This document shows, one piece after another, positions 45,776 through 57,238 of a stretch of DNA of 64,000 nt. The stretch comes from Chenopodium formosanum (taxonomy: Eukaryota > Streptophyta > Magnoliopsida > Caryophyllales > Amaranthaceae), in NCBI GenBank assembly GCA_024500155.1, contig CM044869.1, positions 30,502,501 to 30,566,500 on the forward strand, in the 5' to 3' direction. The notes under the pieces were generated by a model, which ran no database searches, was not told the DNA's origin, and was given only the letters and a program-made list of their open reading frames with translations. Each line of letters begins with the position of its first letter. The stretch's first letter is position 1. The translations under genes and the position numbers were made by a program.

Positions 45776-47149
45776 GAGAACAAGGAGGATGTACCGATTT
45801 ATGATGAGATAGGATTCGAGGCTCTCATGGCTTTGGTGTCAACTTCTACCCCTTGGTACGCGGATATAGCCAACTATCTTGCGTGTGGAGTCGTTCCCCC
45901 GGAGTACTCTTCTCAACAAAAGAAGAAGTCTTTCAAGGAAGTAAGAAGGTACTTTTGGAATGACCCATACCTATTCAAGCAATGTGGAGATGGCCTTTAT
46001 CGGAAGTGCGTTCCAGATCATGAAATTCAAGGTGTTCTTGAGCATTGCCATTCACTACCATGTGGAGGACATGGTGGTGTTGACAAAACAGTGGAAAAAA
46101 GCTCTCAATGCTTATTGTGGTGGCCGACAATGCATAGAGACACCCACCAATTCGTTGCGCAATGTGATAGATGTCAATGGAGCGGAGGCATTACCAAGAG
46201 GGACGAAATGCCCCAAAAAAGTGTTTTAGAAGTTGAACCCTTCGATGTTTGGGGGGTGGATTTTATGGGGCCTTTCGTTTCTTCTTGTGGGAATCTATAT
46301 ATCTTGGTAGCGGTCGATTATGTGACAAAATGGATTGAAGCCATACCCTCACCTACCAATGATCACAAGGTTGTGCTTAAGCTCCTAAAGAAGATCATTT
46401 TTCCTAGGTTTGGAGTTCCGAGGGTGCTAATTAGTGATGGAGGCTCCCATTTCGCCAAAAAGCAATTTGAAGCTCTTCTCAAGAGGTATGGCGTTCATCA
46501 CAAGGTTGGATTACTTTACCACCCTCAAACTCAAGGACAAGTGGAGGTCTCGAATCGTGAAATAAAAAATCTTCTGGAAAGAATGGTGAACAAATCAAGG
46601 AAAGATTGGTCTCTCAAACTTGATGACACATTATGGGCTCTTAGGACGGCGTACAAGACTCCAATCGGCACGACCCCCTATAGGTTGGTCTATGGAAAGG
46701 CTTGTCACTTGCCGGTTGAGTTAGAATACAAGGCTTGATGGGCTATCAAAGAGCTCAATATGGATTTATCGTTGGCCAGTGAGAAGAGATTGCTTAAGCT
46801 CAATGAACTTGAAGAGCTTAGAGATGATGCTTATGAGAGCTCAAAGGTATATAAGGAGAAGACCAAAAAGTGGCATGACCAACATATTCGAAACAAGAAC
46901 TTTAAGGTTGGAGATAAGGTTTTGCTTTTCAACTCAAGGCTTCGTTTATTTCCGGGTAAACTCAAATCAAAGTGGTCGGGTCCTTTTGTGATATCAAAGA
47001 CTACTCCTTATGGCTCCTTTGAGTTAGATGCGGATGGTAACAAGTTTATGGTTAATGGTCATCGTTTGAAGCATTACTTTTGCAAGGAAGAAGTTGGTAT
47101 CATCGAATGTATAATGCTTGATCCTTTGGATCCCAAGCCTCCCACTTGA
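45776..47149 (+). pseudogene. Athila C integrase
   Basis: Zinc region HCHSLPCGGHGGVDKT with CDRCQWSGGIT. Catalytic Asp in WGVDFMGPF (about 46255), second Asp in ISDGGSHFAKKQ (about 46435) and Glu in GQVEVSNREIKN (about 46545). The C-terminal part includes KTKKWHDQHIRNKNFKVGDK and KWSGPFVISKTTPYG. The only break is a TGA at 46736-46738, probably a changed TGG (W). It ends at 47149. It is the best-preserved integrase in the window. Confidence 0.92.
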
Positions 47150-48672
47150 AGAATTTTTCTCATGGTCAAGCTAGTGACCTCATAAAGAAGCGCTTCTCGG
47201 GAGGCAACCCGAGTCTCTAACCCTTTTCTTTTTCTTCCTTTCTTGATGCTTTGTTATTTTCCTATCTACAATGTTGGATTGTTGGATTTTTGAATTTTGA
47301 TTGTGTTGGAATTTTTGATATGCTTTGCCTTAGCATGATGGTATGGTGTTTAGTGTGTTTTGAAGAGAGGTGTTTGTGCATATTGTGTTGCAAAATGGCA
47401 TTCTTTGAAAAAGCCAGGTGGTTCGACCGAACTCCCTAAAGGTTCGGTCGAACCTTTTGAAAGGTTTGCCCGAACCTTCTTGAGTTCGGTCGCACCTCCT
47501 CTAGAACCTCAAGTTGAAAACTTTCTGCCAGAATTGCAGAAATTCATATTCTAGAGTAGGTTCGACCGAACCTAGGTTCGCCTAGACATAGCTGTGTTCG
47601 ATCGCACCTTCTCTGGAATCAAAAGTTGAAAACTTTCTGCCATTTTTGAAAATTTCAAGTTAGAGGAAGGTTCGACCGAACCTTGAGCAAGTTCGGCCGA
47701 ACTCACCCATGGTTCGACCGAACTTACCCATGGTTTGGCCGAACCTTTGTCGATTTTTTTTTTAAAAAAAAACGGGGCTGCTCTTCTTCTCCATTTCATT
47801 TCATTCGACCCCCTCTCTCTCTATTCTCCTCCTTCTCACTCTAACCTCCATTACAACCCCCTCCTACAACCTCAAACCTCCATCAAAATCACTCCAATCT
47901 TCTCTTTTTCTCACTTATTTTCCATCCTCTACTCCATTTCTACAATCTCCACCAAAAATTCCTCAAAAAATCCCATCTTTTCATTTCCCCCAATTTCTAG
48001 GGTTAAGTGTTTTGGTGTTTTTGGGTTTCTACTCACTTACAATCAATTGTGGTATGATTTTCTTAACTTTTACAAGTTTATTTCTTCAATTTCACATAGT
48101 TATACCATGTTTTACATGTTTAAATATGAATTGTGGTATTTTTGAAATTGTTAGTAATACCTTACTTGTTTCTTGTGGTTGTTTGGATTTACATGTTGCA
48201 ATTGATTTATAATTGATAGTAAAACGTGTTATTTTCATGATTATGCATGTATACCTTGGTTTTGTTTGATCTCAATGTCTTTGCTTAAAAATGTTGATTT
48301 CATGCTAGGGTGTTCATGCTACTATTTGGTGATTGAGAAATTCATGAATTGGATGTTGTTGGAGAATGATTCTTATTGTTTTTGGTTTGATTTTGATGGT
48401 TTGGTGAATGATTATCACATAATTAGGAGACATCATGCCAAAATTCACCTAGACTTTGTTAGGACTTTTATATGAATGTCATAGGATTTCTTGCCCATGC
48501 CTTGGTTTAAACGTGTCCATTTATGCCTTGATTGTATTGTTATCATCCTTTTTTATCTATTTCACAACTCAAGGCAACCACTTTCACGCATACACTTTTA
48601 CCGTGGCTAACGTTCTTATGACATCTCTTATCAAATTTTCCTAATAATAGCTCTTGGTAATTTTGTAGAATC
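47150..48672 (+). other. Athila C spacer between integrase and extra ORF
   Basis: Noncoding. It opens with AAGCGCTTCTCGGGAGGCAACCC (47190-47212), shared with Athila F. GGTTCGRCCGAACC-type palindromes recur at 47419-47745, then T10A9 at about 47754-47772 and a pyrimidine-rich tract to about 48000. Just before the next ORF, CTTGGTAATTTTGTAG (48653-48668) resembles a splice acceptor. Confidence 0.72.
47419..47745 (+). repeat. GGTTCGRCCGAACC palindrome cluster in Athila C internal DNA
   Basis: About nine full or partial units (for example GGTTCGACCGAAC at 47420, AGGTTCGACCGAACCT at 47560 and 47669, AGTTCGGCCGAACT at 47690). This is the motif of the LTR cluster at 40205. AACTTTCTGCCA recurs between units at 47518 and 47629. 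Confidence 0.85.
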
Positions 48673-50329
48673 ATGGTTTTCGGAAAGAGCAAGTCAAAGA
48701 GGAAGAGAGTGGGTGAATCTTCTTTAACTAGTTTCCCGCCTCCTCCCGGCATCAATGATCATAGCATAATTGCTCCGAATGAGCATTTTTGGGACGTCTA
48801 CAAAGCCCTCATCAAGAGTCCCATCCGTGCAACACGGTTCTTTTGTCCTATCACTTTGCAAAAGCTCGGTATCTTGGATGAGGTAGTCCGGTTAGCACAG
48901 AATTTTGGTTGGGGCGACTTCATCTATCTTGAAGCTCACACCTATGAGCGAGTGACTTAGGAATTCCTTTCCTCTCTTCGCAAGGAAGTCATTGAGCCGG
49001 AATTTAATGATGAGGAGCCTCAACTTGTAATACATTTCCACATGTTCAATGAGGATCACTCCCTCACCGAGAGTGATCTAAGCGAGATTTTCAATTGGCA
49101 TGCGACCGGGCTAGATCATCCATGCGAGATGACATCCACTCATCGCATCCCCTAAAACGAGCAAGAATGGTGGAGGAGCATATCCACCAGGGATGGTTTT
49201 CAGACCAACACATCTAAGGTCAACAACATCATCCACATAGCCTTGAGATATTTTGCTTGGCTCCTCTAATATGCCGTGTTCTTCAAAGCAAACCTCAGCT
49301 CAATGGTTAAGGATGAGGTTGCTTGTCTATTCTTGGCCGACAACCCTCAGCGCCTCAAGTTCCAATGCTCCTCCACCTTCATCCAAAGGCTTTTGGATAC
49401 TAGGGACAACCGTCTTGGTGACGATATTTTTATGGGGGGCATGATCACTATCATTGCCCTCTCCTTGAAAGATGGAGCTTACAAGGAGCAAATAGATATG
49501 CTCCCCTTTGTGCACCAAACCCGAGAGGAAGTCACCGACGAGTTCCCTCCCTATTCTCTCTCCCTTAGTGCTCTCCGTCACAACCGTTTCATCAACTACT
49601 GAACAAGCAAGCGCAAATTCATCCTCTTAGTGGACAAAGAGGTTGAATGGTGTGTCCTTTCGGACCCATCCCTCACTACGGTGGACTACTCCTCTCCTCT
49701 AAAATGGAAGATCCCCCGGCAGCACATCCCCGATGAATTAAGAAGAACAAGAGCCCGGGGCGCAATTCCTCATCCTCCACCGGTCCACTGCCAGGAGCAA
49801 ACCGTTCCCCCCTTAGCGGGGGAGGTGAGGCATCTTCCTCTTCCTCCTTACCTCCTTTTGATATGAATGCCCTCCATAGTACCCTCGAGGATATCCGTCG
49901 AGATAACCAAGCTTCCATTGAACAATGGGGGTACTACGGGAGGATGAATTATGATAACCTTGTACAAACGGGCATCTAAGCGCCCTATGTTAACTACCCC
50001 TACCACCCCCCTCAAGAGGATCCGGTTCCACATTGGGACCCCTATGACCCCAACAACCTTACCCCCTACGTCTACCCCTATTGGGAAGGTCCCATCGACC
50101 CTTCTCAACGCATTGGCACCCCACCTTATGATCCTTATCGCCCGGGTGGGTGTGATCCGGCTTATGATCCGGCTCGCATAACCACCCCAAACCCTTTTGA
50201 TGGTGGATGGGGGGACCAGGGGTGGCCCTATGAGAACTTTAACCAACCCTTCCACCCACTTATGGACACTCCCGGGTTCAATTTTGAGAACCCCCCTCAA
50301 CCTAGAGGGCAAGGAGACAGGACCCCATG
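48673..50329 (+). pseudogene. Athila C extra ORF (env-position, ORF-1 type)
   Basis: Starts MVFGKSKSKRKRVGESS at 48673, basic then proline-rich. Later landmarks are QEFLSSLRKEV, GMITIIALSLKDGAYKEQ and a C-terminal tyrosine/proline-rich region (APYVNYPYHPPQEDP, GWPYENFNQPFHP). It resembles the Arabidopsis Athila ORF-1 family and the piece at 1104-2398. Function is unknown. I see no signal peptide or membrane span, so a true envelope role is doubtful. Stops at 48958, about 49153, 49267 and 49600 and a frame change near 49865 make it a pseudogene. Confidence 0.78.
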
Positions 50330-52394
50330 ATGAGGGTTCCCTTCCTTCCCCCCAGAACTTCTAACTTTTAACTTTTTCTCGGGACGTGCAAAAGACTAGT
50401 GTGGGGGAGGATGTTCCTTTTGGGTTGGTTGAAGTGTACATAGGAGGGGAGGGTAGTGTGGTAGGGTAGTGGCTTGTACATGAGGAGGACTACTGAGGAT
50501 TGTGGCCTTGTTGTAGTTGATGATGTTGTTGATGATGTTGTTATGGTGATGTGATGATGATGATGATGATGTGATGGTGATGATGGTGATGTTTTGCTGA
50601 TGTTTTTTATGATGATTTTTGCTGATTTTTGACGGTTTCTGATGATTCTTGAGCTTTGTGTAGGCGAAGATGCTCCCAAGAAAAAAAAAATCCAAAATTC
50701 CCGACAATCCAAATTCCCTTAATCCAAACTTTGTAGATAAATTTTTATTTATTTTTCTTTACTTTTAATCTATAACTTTAGTCTTTTTCTTTGGTTTCTA
50801 ACTTTTTTTTTATTTTATTTTTCTTGTTTTGTCATAGTTTCTTTTGTTTTGGCTCACTTTTCTTGAAGCTTGAAAGCGGAAACGAAGGAATTTAAGGAGC
50901 AACACAAGCTCCCTTGGTGAGATTGTATGAAATATCTTGTCTTCCATTTCAAGGGGCATTTGGTGAGACCTTTCCTCTCTTTTATTTGCTCTTTCTTTGA
51001 GTGTTTAGTCTAGGTTAGCTTAGGAAGAAGTTGAATGGTTCGAGGATGTTTGCTTTTGGTTCTATGGAACCTGGGATCGTTGATGTTGTGATCTTCCTAT
51101 TTGATGAGGGTTTGCACGGTTTGAGAATGCTTTGGGTTGAGTTAGACACATTGTAAGCTAAGGTAGCCCGGTTTAGAACTTATGAGGGCGTTTGAACCCC
51201 TAGTTCACGGGAAAGTGGTAAGATGGTGTTGCTTTCTATGGTAGATAGGATTCCCTTGGTTAGTATTTGCTATATTTCTCATCCCATGTGAGCGTCATTT
51301 GTTCTAGCCTTCACCATTCTTGTAAGCGGCACTTAGGATCCTTAACTATGCATGTCTTAATCTTTGTGTTGGCGTCTAGCTCCCAAGATCATCACCATAT
51401 AACTCTAGAGGAGGAAGAGGGCATTTCTTCTCATTTTTCTTTGTTTTCTTTGTGTTTTGTTACAAATTTGGTTTTCATTTTTACGTTCACCCTCTTGCTA
51501 ACCAATTTGAGCCTTATTTCCCCTTTCTTGACTTAGCCATATTACAAACCTATCGGCCTATGTTCTACCAACCCTTGTAGTTAGTGAAGCATTGGCTTGT
51601 GAGGTTCGAGTTTGATAATGTTGAAATTGAGCAAGAAGGTTGTGTAATTTGGTTCAAATAAGGTTTTGAAAGACTATTCATGAAAAGAGTACGCAAATAG
51701 GTTTGGCAAGAAAGTTAAAACTCATGAAAACTAAGCAAAAAAAAAATGATGAAAAAAAAATTTGAAGTAATGTGGTGTGGTTTGTTTTGAAAGGTTGTAA
51801 GTTTGAAGAATAGGTTCAATTCTTAGGATGTTCTTGAGAGATGGCCACTCTTACGCTTCACTTAGGAATTGCCACCAAAATTTTCAAATTGTTTCCTAAC
51901 CATAACCCCTAGCCATGACATTACAACCCTACTTAAGACCCTTGGATTCTAAAGGGGCGTGGTCAAAGAACGGTGGAGGGAGATAGATTTCAACCCTATG
52001 GAGAGAGTATGCATAGTTGAGATGTCGGGATAACCCTATGATTCCACATAAAATTTTTCTTTTTCCGGTTCCCTCGAGGAACCATGAGGAGCTAGCTAGG
52101 GGATGAATTGAAGCTAGTGGAGAGAACGAGGACCGTCTTGGTTGGGGCTAGGGCGGAGAATGAAATCATTAGTTCTCTACGCTTAGCTTAGGTTTGTCTT
52201 TCTCAACCTTGGGCATCTTGGAACGTGTTTTCCCTCTTTGAATTGAGAAAGATAAGTGTTCTTTAGTGCATTTATTTGCAAATGAGTCCAAATTGAGCAT
52301 TTCATTACCTTGAGGCTTGATTGGTTTTGCTAAAAACCTTGTCATGTTATGTTTGTTGTGTTTGTCTTTTTGTTCCAGTTTTGTGTTTGTCATG
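50330..52394 (+). other. Athila C 3' untranslated region
   Basis: Two kilobases without a supported ORF. A TGATGATG/GTTGATG-rich low-complexity run is at 50518-50650 and GTGTGGGGGAGGA at 50399-50411. From about 51240 it is homologous to the Athila A 3' region. The usual terminal GAGGACGAGCAAAAG and polypurine tract are missing: sequence passes from TTTGTCATG straight into the LTR at 52395. Confidence 0.7.
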
Positions 52395-53959
52395 TTATGC
52401 CACTCTTTTATCCTTTTTCTCTAAGGATTCTCCGCTCATTTGCACTTGTTTGGCCCTTTTTCTAAACATTTTTACTTAGTTTTGCTTCCTCCTTTCTTTT
52501 CTCCTCTATCTTCCCTTTTCTTAGTCTTCTCGCTTTGTTTTTATTGTGATTTCCATGCTTATGCTTTGTAGGAACCATCGGGATTTTCAAGAGGAGGAAG
52601 CTAAGCTCAAGGGAAGCTGAAGAAAGCATGATTTAGAAGAGGTTCGGCCGAACCACCTGAAGGTGTGGCCGAACTTGCTCAGTGGTTCGGCCGAACGTCG
52701 AGGCAGGGACAAGATGCAATTTAGCAATTTAGCAGGAGTGGTCGAACCACAAAAGTTCGACCAGACCAGGATCAGGGAGGTTCGACCGAACCTACCCATG
52801 GTTCGGCCGAACCTACCCTGTAGTCCGGCCGAACCTTCCATTTGTTCGGTCGGACCTCTCCTTTTTTCAGTTGGCTCTGTACGGACTATATAAGTCCCAT
52901 CTTAGAACGTTTCAACGGGGTTTTTTTTGGAGGAACTTAGTACTAATTCCATAGAACATTAGCCTATCTAATAGGGAGAGAGAAAAATAGATTGTTATTC
53001 AAGTTTCCTTTATTGTATTCAACTTTGCTCAAGTTTTAATCTTTCTTCAATCAAGCAAGGATCCAAGTTTTAATCTTTCATTAATCCCTTCTTTAGTAAT
53101 CTTTTCTCCTTTCCTTTAATATTATTTATTTGTTTTATTGTTACTTATTTTTGTCAATCTTATTAGTTTATCTTGTTATTATTGATTTCAATCATGTTTT
53201 GTTTTGAGTTTCTTGAGTTTATTGCTAGTTTTGATATTATGTTTAATCTCCCTTCTCTAGGCTAAACTTTTAGCTACGGGAAGGGGTGGAAGATATGATT
53301 TGATATTGGATGAATGATGATGGTTGGATTGAACTTATGCCATATATTGATGAAAGACATGATTTTTATTAGCTTGGGATTATTGTTGCACTCTATTTGA
53401 TGGTTTCTAGTTTAAATGCATGAAAGTGATTTTAACTAGATTAGGATCACCTCTATTTTAATGATTACATGAGAATGAGTTATTAAAGTGGAGTTTTTAT
53501 GGATTGTGCTTCTTTATTCTCTTGATTTGATTGTAACTAATAGGATGCATGAGAATGATCCTTATTAGTGTAGACCTCTTTCATTGATTTGCCTAGACTA
53601 TTGCATGAGAATGAATTGTTTAGGTAGAACCTTGTGTTCTTTGGCATATGTTTCATGATAATCACCATTATTCTCCTCTTTCTAATCATATTGGACACCC
53701 CCGTATCCCTAGCGTCATTGTCTATTGATTTTAATCATCATTTTCTTGCTTACTTATAGTTTTAGTGTTCTACTCAACAAAACCAACAAAAATAATCCCC
53801 TTTTTACTCTTGCATTAGTGATATTTGAAGTTGAATTAGCGTGCTTTCCTAGTGGTTCGACCCTTTACTTTCTACTAACTAGTTTAGTGTAGGTTTAGGT
53901 ATTATAAATGATTAATTTGGTTAGGGTGGTAGCATAACGACCTATTTAACCCGTGATCA
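52395..53959 (+). repeat. 3' LTR of Athila C (5' tip deleted)
   Basis: 1565 bp beginning TTATGCCACTCTTTTATCC, i.e. about 20 bases inside the LTR as defined by the 5' copy, and ending CCCGTGATCA. It has one additional palindromic unit (TAGTCCGGCCGAACCT, near 52822) and a 12-base insertion at about 53468 compared with the 5' LTR. It is followed by the duplication CCCTG. Confidence 0.93.
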
Positions 53960-53964
53960 CCCTG

Positions 53965-54958
53965 CGCTTTGGAAGTGAGTCCAATGCAAGCCGCACGGCC
54001 CCCTAGTTTGCCTCTTCGTCACACAACATGATTCGAAGAGACGGCTCATAGTGTTCGATGGGCAAGACGGCCTCTGCACCGTACACCATGAGGAATGGGG
54101 TCTCTCCAGTTGCCCCTTTTGCTGTTGTTCTGATGGCCAATAGGAATGGGGTCTCACCAGCTCTTTCAATTTTCTTTTTATACTGTTTGAGATTAACTTG
54201 TTAAAGGCTTCAACCTGGCCGTTTTCTTGGGTTCGACCGACTGATGCAAAACAGTGTGAGATCCCTTGATCCCCCAACAAAGTCTTGAGTTGAAGCGTCT
54301 CAAACAAAGGACCGTTGTAAAAAACCATAGACAAAGGCACCCCGAACCGGGTAATTATATTCTTCCAGATATAGGAGATGACGTCCTTAGTCTTGATGTT
54401 TCTTACCGCCTCTGCCTCTATCCATTTAGTGAAATAGTCCAAGGCAACAAAGATTTATTGTCGTCCGCCTGACGCAGAAGTATATGGTCCTAAGATGTCC
54501 ATGCCCCACTTGGCGAATGGAACTAGGCTATGAATGGTCGTTAGATCTATGGCCGGACGGTGTATAAGTTTGCCGAATTTTTGGCATTTATTGCACTTTT
54601 TTACGAATGTCATGGCGTATTTCTCCAGGGTAAGCCAGAAGTAGCCCTGTCGCCTGGTCCTTTCTACTAGAGACTTGCCGCCTATATGTGAGGCATAAAA
54701 GCCCGTATGTTTGTCTTCCAGAATTTCCTGCCCCTTTTCGGGGGCGATGCATTTTAAGAGTGGTTGAAGGAACCCTTTCTTAAAAATCTCTCCTTTACGA
54801 ATTTCGAAATTGGCCGCACGTTTTTTCAGTGCAGCTGCTTCAGGAGTTGAATCCGGCAGCGTGCCATCTAGCAGATAGGCCCGGATGCTATCCATCCATG
54901 TAGAAGTTCGGTCAAGTACTATAATGGGATCTTCTTCAATGCTTCGTTTTTCCATCAC
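53965..54958 (-). pseudogene. Tat E integrase, N-terminal and catalytic domains
   Basis: Minus strand: linker DRTSTWMDSIRAYLLDG, zinc region HTGFYASHIGGKSLV with CNKCQKF, first catalytic Asp in WGMDILGPY, FTKWIEAEAV, then VFYNGPLFET where the family has FDNG, so the second catalytic Asp is lost. The Glu remains in NGQVEAFNKLIS. A frameshift follows near 54180. The protein is split by Athila C and continues at 39945. A second copy of the words AGGAATGGGGTCTC (54102 and 54143) marks a small local duplication. Confidence 0.87.
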
Positions 54959-54959
54959 T

Positions 54960-55400
54960 TCCTAGAAGACTGACCAAGGTGTATCACATAAGGCGGATGA
55001 TGCCAGCTTAGACAGAGCATCCGCCTAGTTGTTTTTGGACCGAGGCACTTGACTCAGATTGAATTCTTCAAGTGTCTCGGCCTTAGCTTTGACCGCCTGC
55101 AAGTCTTTGATCATAACCGGATGGGTGGCTTCATAATAACCATGGTATTGGCTCACGACCAATTGAGAGTCAGAGTAGGCGTCAATTTTGGTTGCCCTTG
55201 CCGCCTTGCACATGCGGATGCCGCGAGTAGGGCTTCATACTCAGCCTCATTGTTTGAGGCCTGGAACTTGAACCGTAGTGCATGCTCGTACTTATCCCCC
55301 TAAGGGGACTGATATATAACTCCTCCACCACAGCCGTTCATAGTGGAGCTCCCGTTCACATACACTTTCCAAACCTGATCAATGTTATCCAGCGCAGCCG
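54960..55400 (-). pseudogene. Tat E archaeal-type RNase H
   Basis: KVYVNGSSTMNGCGGGVIYQ (the first catalytic Asp of VDGS is Asn here), then ASNNEAEYEALLAA-like sequence, SDSQLVVSQYHGYYEA and RSKNN followed by ADALSKLAS. It is homologous to 15770-16165 in Tat B. Stops at about 55300 and 55026 and frame changes near 55210 break it. Confidence 0.82.
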
Positions 55401-56059
55401 GCCTTGTCATTTCGACAATAAAGTCGGCGAATGCCTGCCCCTTTATTGCCTTCCTTGGTTTGTAAGTGATTTCCAATTCCTGTAATTCAATAACCCATTT
55501 GAGCATTCGGCCTGATGATTCCAGGATTGTCATTGGCCGCTTGATCGGTTGGTCAGTGTAGACCACAACCAGATGTGCCGGGAGAGGAGTAGACTGCGGA
55601 AAGACATACCAGGGAACAAGCAAGCAACGCCCATTCTGGGACGAGTTGGAAGAATAATTCCTAATTATTACACGGATGAGACTGAGACCACCTGATCAGT
55701 GTAAAATTCTTATACCAATAATTGACGAGTGAGTATTACACCAATAATTGACAAGCGGATTCGTTTTTTCTAGTTGGCTATGTTGATATAGCTTAGATAG
55801 GGAAAAGAAAGTCTACAAAAGTAAGGTTTCAACTTCTTAACAGCCATGTAAAGAGCAAGGCCAAATTTTTCAACCATGGGGTACCGAAGCTCTGTGTTTC
55901 GAAGAACGTGGCTAATGAAATAGACCGGGAGTTGGGTGCCATCTCTTTTAGCAAGGAGAACGGCACTGAGGACATTATGTAAGACAGTTAGGTACATGTA
56001 GAGCGTCTCTTTGAGCAAAGAGTGTAAATTTTCTTTCAATTTTTGGAAGGCCGCCTCAA
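55401..56059 (-). pseudogene. Tat E first RNase H, with an insertion
   Basis: LYMYLTVLHNVLSAVLLAKR, PVYFISHVLRNTELRYPMVEK and MAVKKLKPYF are followed by about 230 unrelated bases, then AHLVVVYTDQPIKRP and FADFIVEMTRP. Tat B runs directly from LRPYF to LAHMIVVYTDQP, so the extra segment is an insertion private to Tat E. Confidence 0.78.
55589..55816. mobile_element. Candidate small insertion with 7-bp terminal inverted repeats
   Basis: 228 bp bounded by GTAGACT and AGTCTAC, placed where Tat B has continuous RNase H sequence. Inside is a direct repeat of ACCAATAATTGAC (about 55714 and 55750). No clear target duplication is visible and no coding capacity. It could be a MITE-like element, a filler from repair or a decayed intron. 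Confidence 0.4.
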
Positions 56060-57025
56060 CATCATCACCCCTATTCAAACATACTCTTCTTCTTGATCGC
56101 CTGGAAGAAATAGAGGCACTTGTCACCTGACCGGCTGAGGAATCTCCACAAGGCCGCCAGACAACCTGTTAACTTTTGTACTTCTTTGACAGTGCAGGGT
56201 AACTGCATGTCAATGACCGCCTGTATTTTTTCAGGGTTGGCCTCAATTCCCCTATGGTCAATCAGGAATCCGAGAAACTTTCCCAGACTCAACACCAAAG
56301 ACACACTTCTTGGGATTAAGCATGACCTTGTGCTGCCTGAGTGTGGTGAATGTTTCTCGGAGGTCAGCGAGGTGATCCGCCTGGTTCTTGGATTTGACTA
56401 TCATGTCACCGATGTACGCCTCTACATTCCTCCCAATCTGATTAATGAAGACCGTATTAATCATTCGTTGGAAAGTAGCAGGCGCATTCTTCAAGCCAAA
56501 CGGCATCACGGTGTAACAGAATAACCCCTGATCAGTGACGAATGCCGTCTTTTCTTGATCATTTTTCCATAGGGGAATCTGGTGGAAGCCTGAGTAGGCG
56601 TCCATAAAGCTCATCAGGGCATGTCCGACCGTAGAGTCAACTAGACTGTCGATCTTTGGAAGTTGATAACTATCCTTCGGACATGCTCTGTTCAAGTCAG
56701 TGTAGTTAACGCACGTGCGCCAGGTACCATTCGGCTTCTTCACGAGCACAACATTCGCAACCCATTCAGGGAAGTTACATGGCCGAATGAACCCAGCGTC
56801 TAACAGCTTTTTCACTTTGGCGGCTGCCGCCTGACTTCTTTCCTCATCGTGATTTCTTTTCTTTTGCCGGATGGGCTTCCTTTTTTGATCCACGTCGAGT
56901 TTGTCGACAGCAAGATTCGGGCTGATGCTTGGCATCTCTTCTACTTCAAAGGCAAAAATGTCTTTGAATTCTTTCAGTAGATAGTGCAAGTCAGCACCCA
57001 TCTTTGCAAAAGCAACCATCCTCAC
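56060..57025 (-). pseudogene. Tat E reverse transcriptase
   Basis: 255 codons open from 57025, then a frameshift at about 56260-56300. Landmarks: LLDAGFIRPCNFPEWVANVV, VKKPNGTWRTCVNYTDLN, RACPKDSYQLPKIDSLVDST, MPFGLKNAPATFQRM and the active site EAYIGDMIVKS (codon at about 56408). The family form is YIDDM, so the first catalytic Asp is Gly and the enzyme is dead. LNPKKCVFGVESGK and a connection with KEVQKLTGCLAAL follow. Confidence 0.9.
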
Positions 57026-57238
57026 CTTAACAGTTCGATCTAGACGAATGTCGTCCAGAGGAATATCAATGTGCTCACCAGCCGGTCAGGGACGGAGGTC
57101 ATCTGGCCGTTCCCCGGTCAGTGATTGCTATTCCTTTTCTTTTTTTACCACCACCAGCTGATCAGTCTTGCTTTTCTTTGAGGCTGGTGGGGCTGGATGG
57201 TCATCCTTGATATCCTCAAAGTCTATTGGCTCCTTATC
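57026..57238 (-). other. Protease-RT linker of Tat E
   Basis: About 210 bases of weakly conserved linker coding sequence rich in charged residues when translated. A stop interrupts it at 57241. No separate feature is seen. Confidence 0.5.

Larger units (their letters stand above)
39946..53959 (+). mobile_element. Complete Athila-group Ty3/gypsy element (Athila C)
   Basis: 14014 bp with LTRs at both ends, flanked by CCCTG (39941-39945 and 53960-53964). Order: LTR, tRNA-Asp primer site, gag, protease, RT, RNase H, integrase, spacer with palindromes, extra ORF, long 3' region, LTR. The LTRs are the most alike pair in the window, so this is probably the youngest insertion here. The first 20 or so bases of the 3' LTR and the polypurine tract are deleted, and pol carries stops, so it could not move on its own. 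Confidence 0.95.

Noticed and set aside
48673..50329. Retroviral envelope gene
   Set aside because: Position fits, but no signal peptide, fusion peptide or membrane anchor is seen, so I call it only an Athila extra ORF.
50368..50712. Minus-strand ORFs with His/Ser runs
   Set aside because: They are the antisense of a TGATGATG low-complexity tract in an Athila 3' region, with no domain.
55401..55816. Spliceosomal intron in Tat E RNase H
   Set aside because: GT and AG can be found near the ends, but joining them does not restore the frame, and the known intron of Ogre elements is elsewhere. I kept it only as an unexplained insertion.
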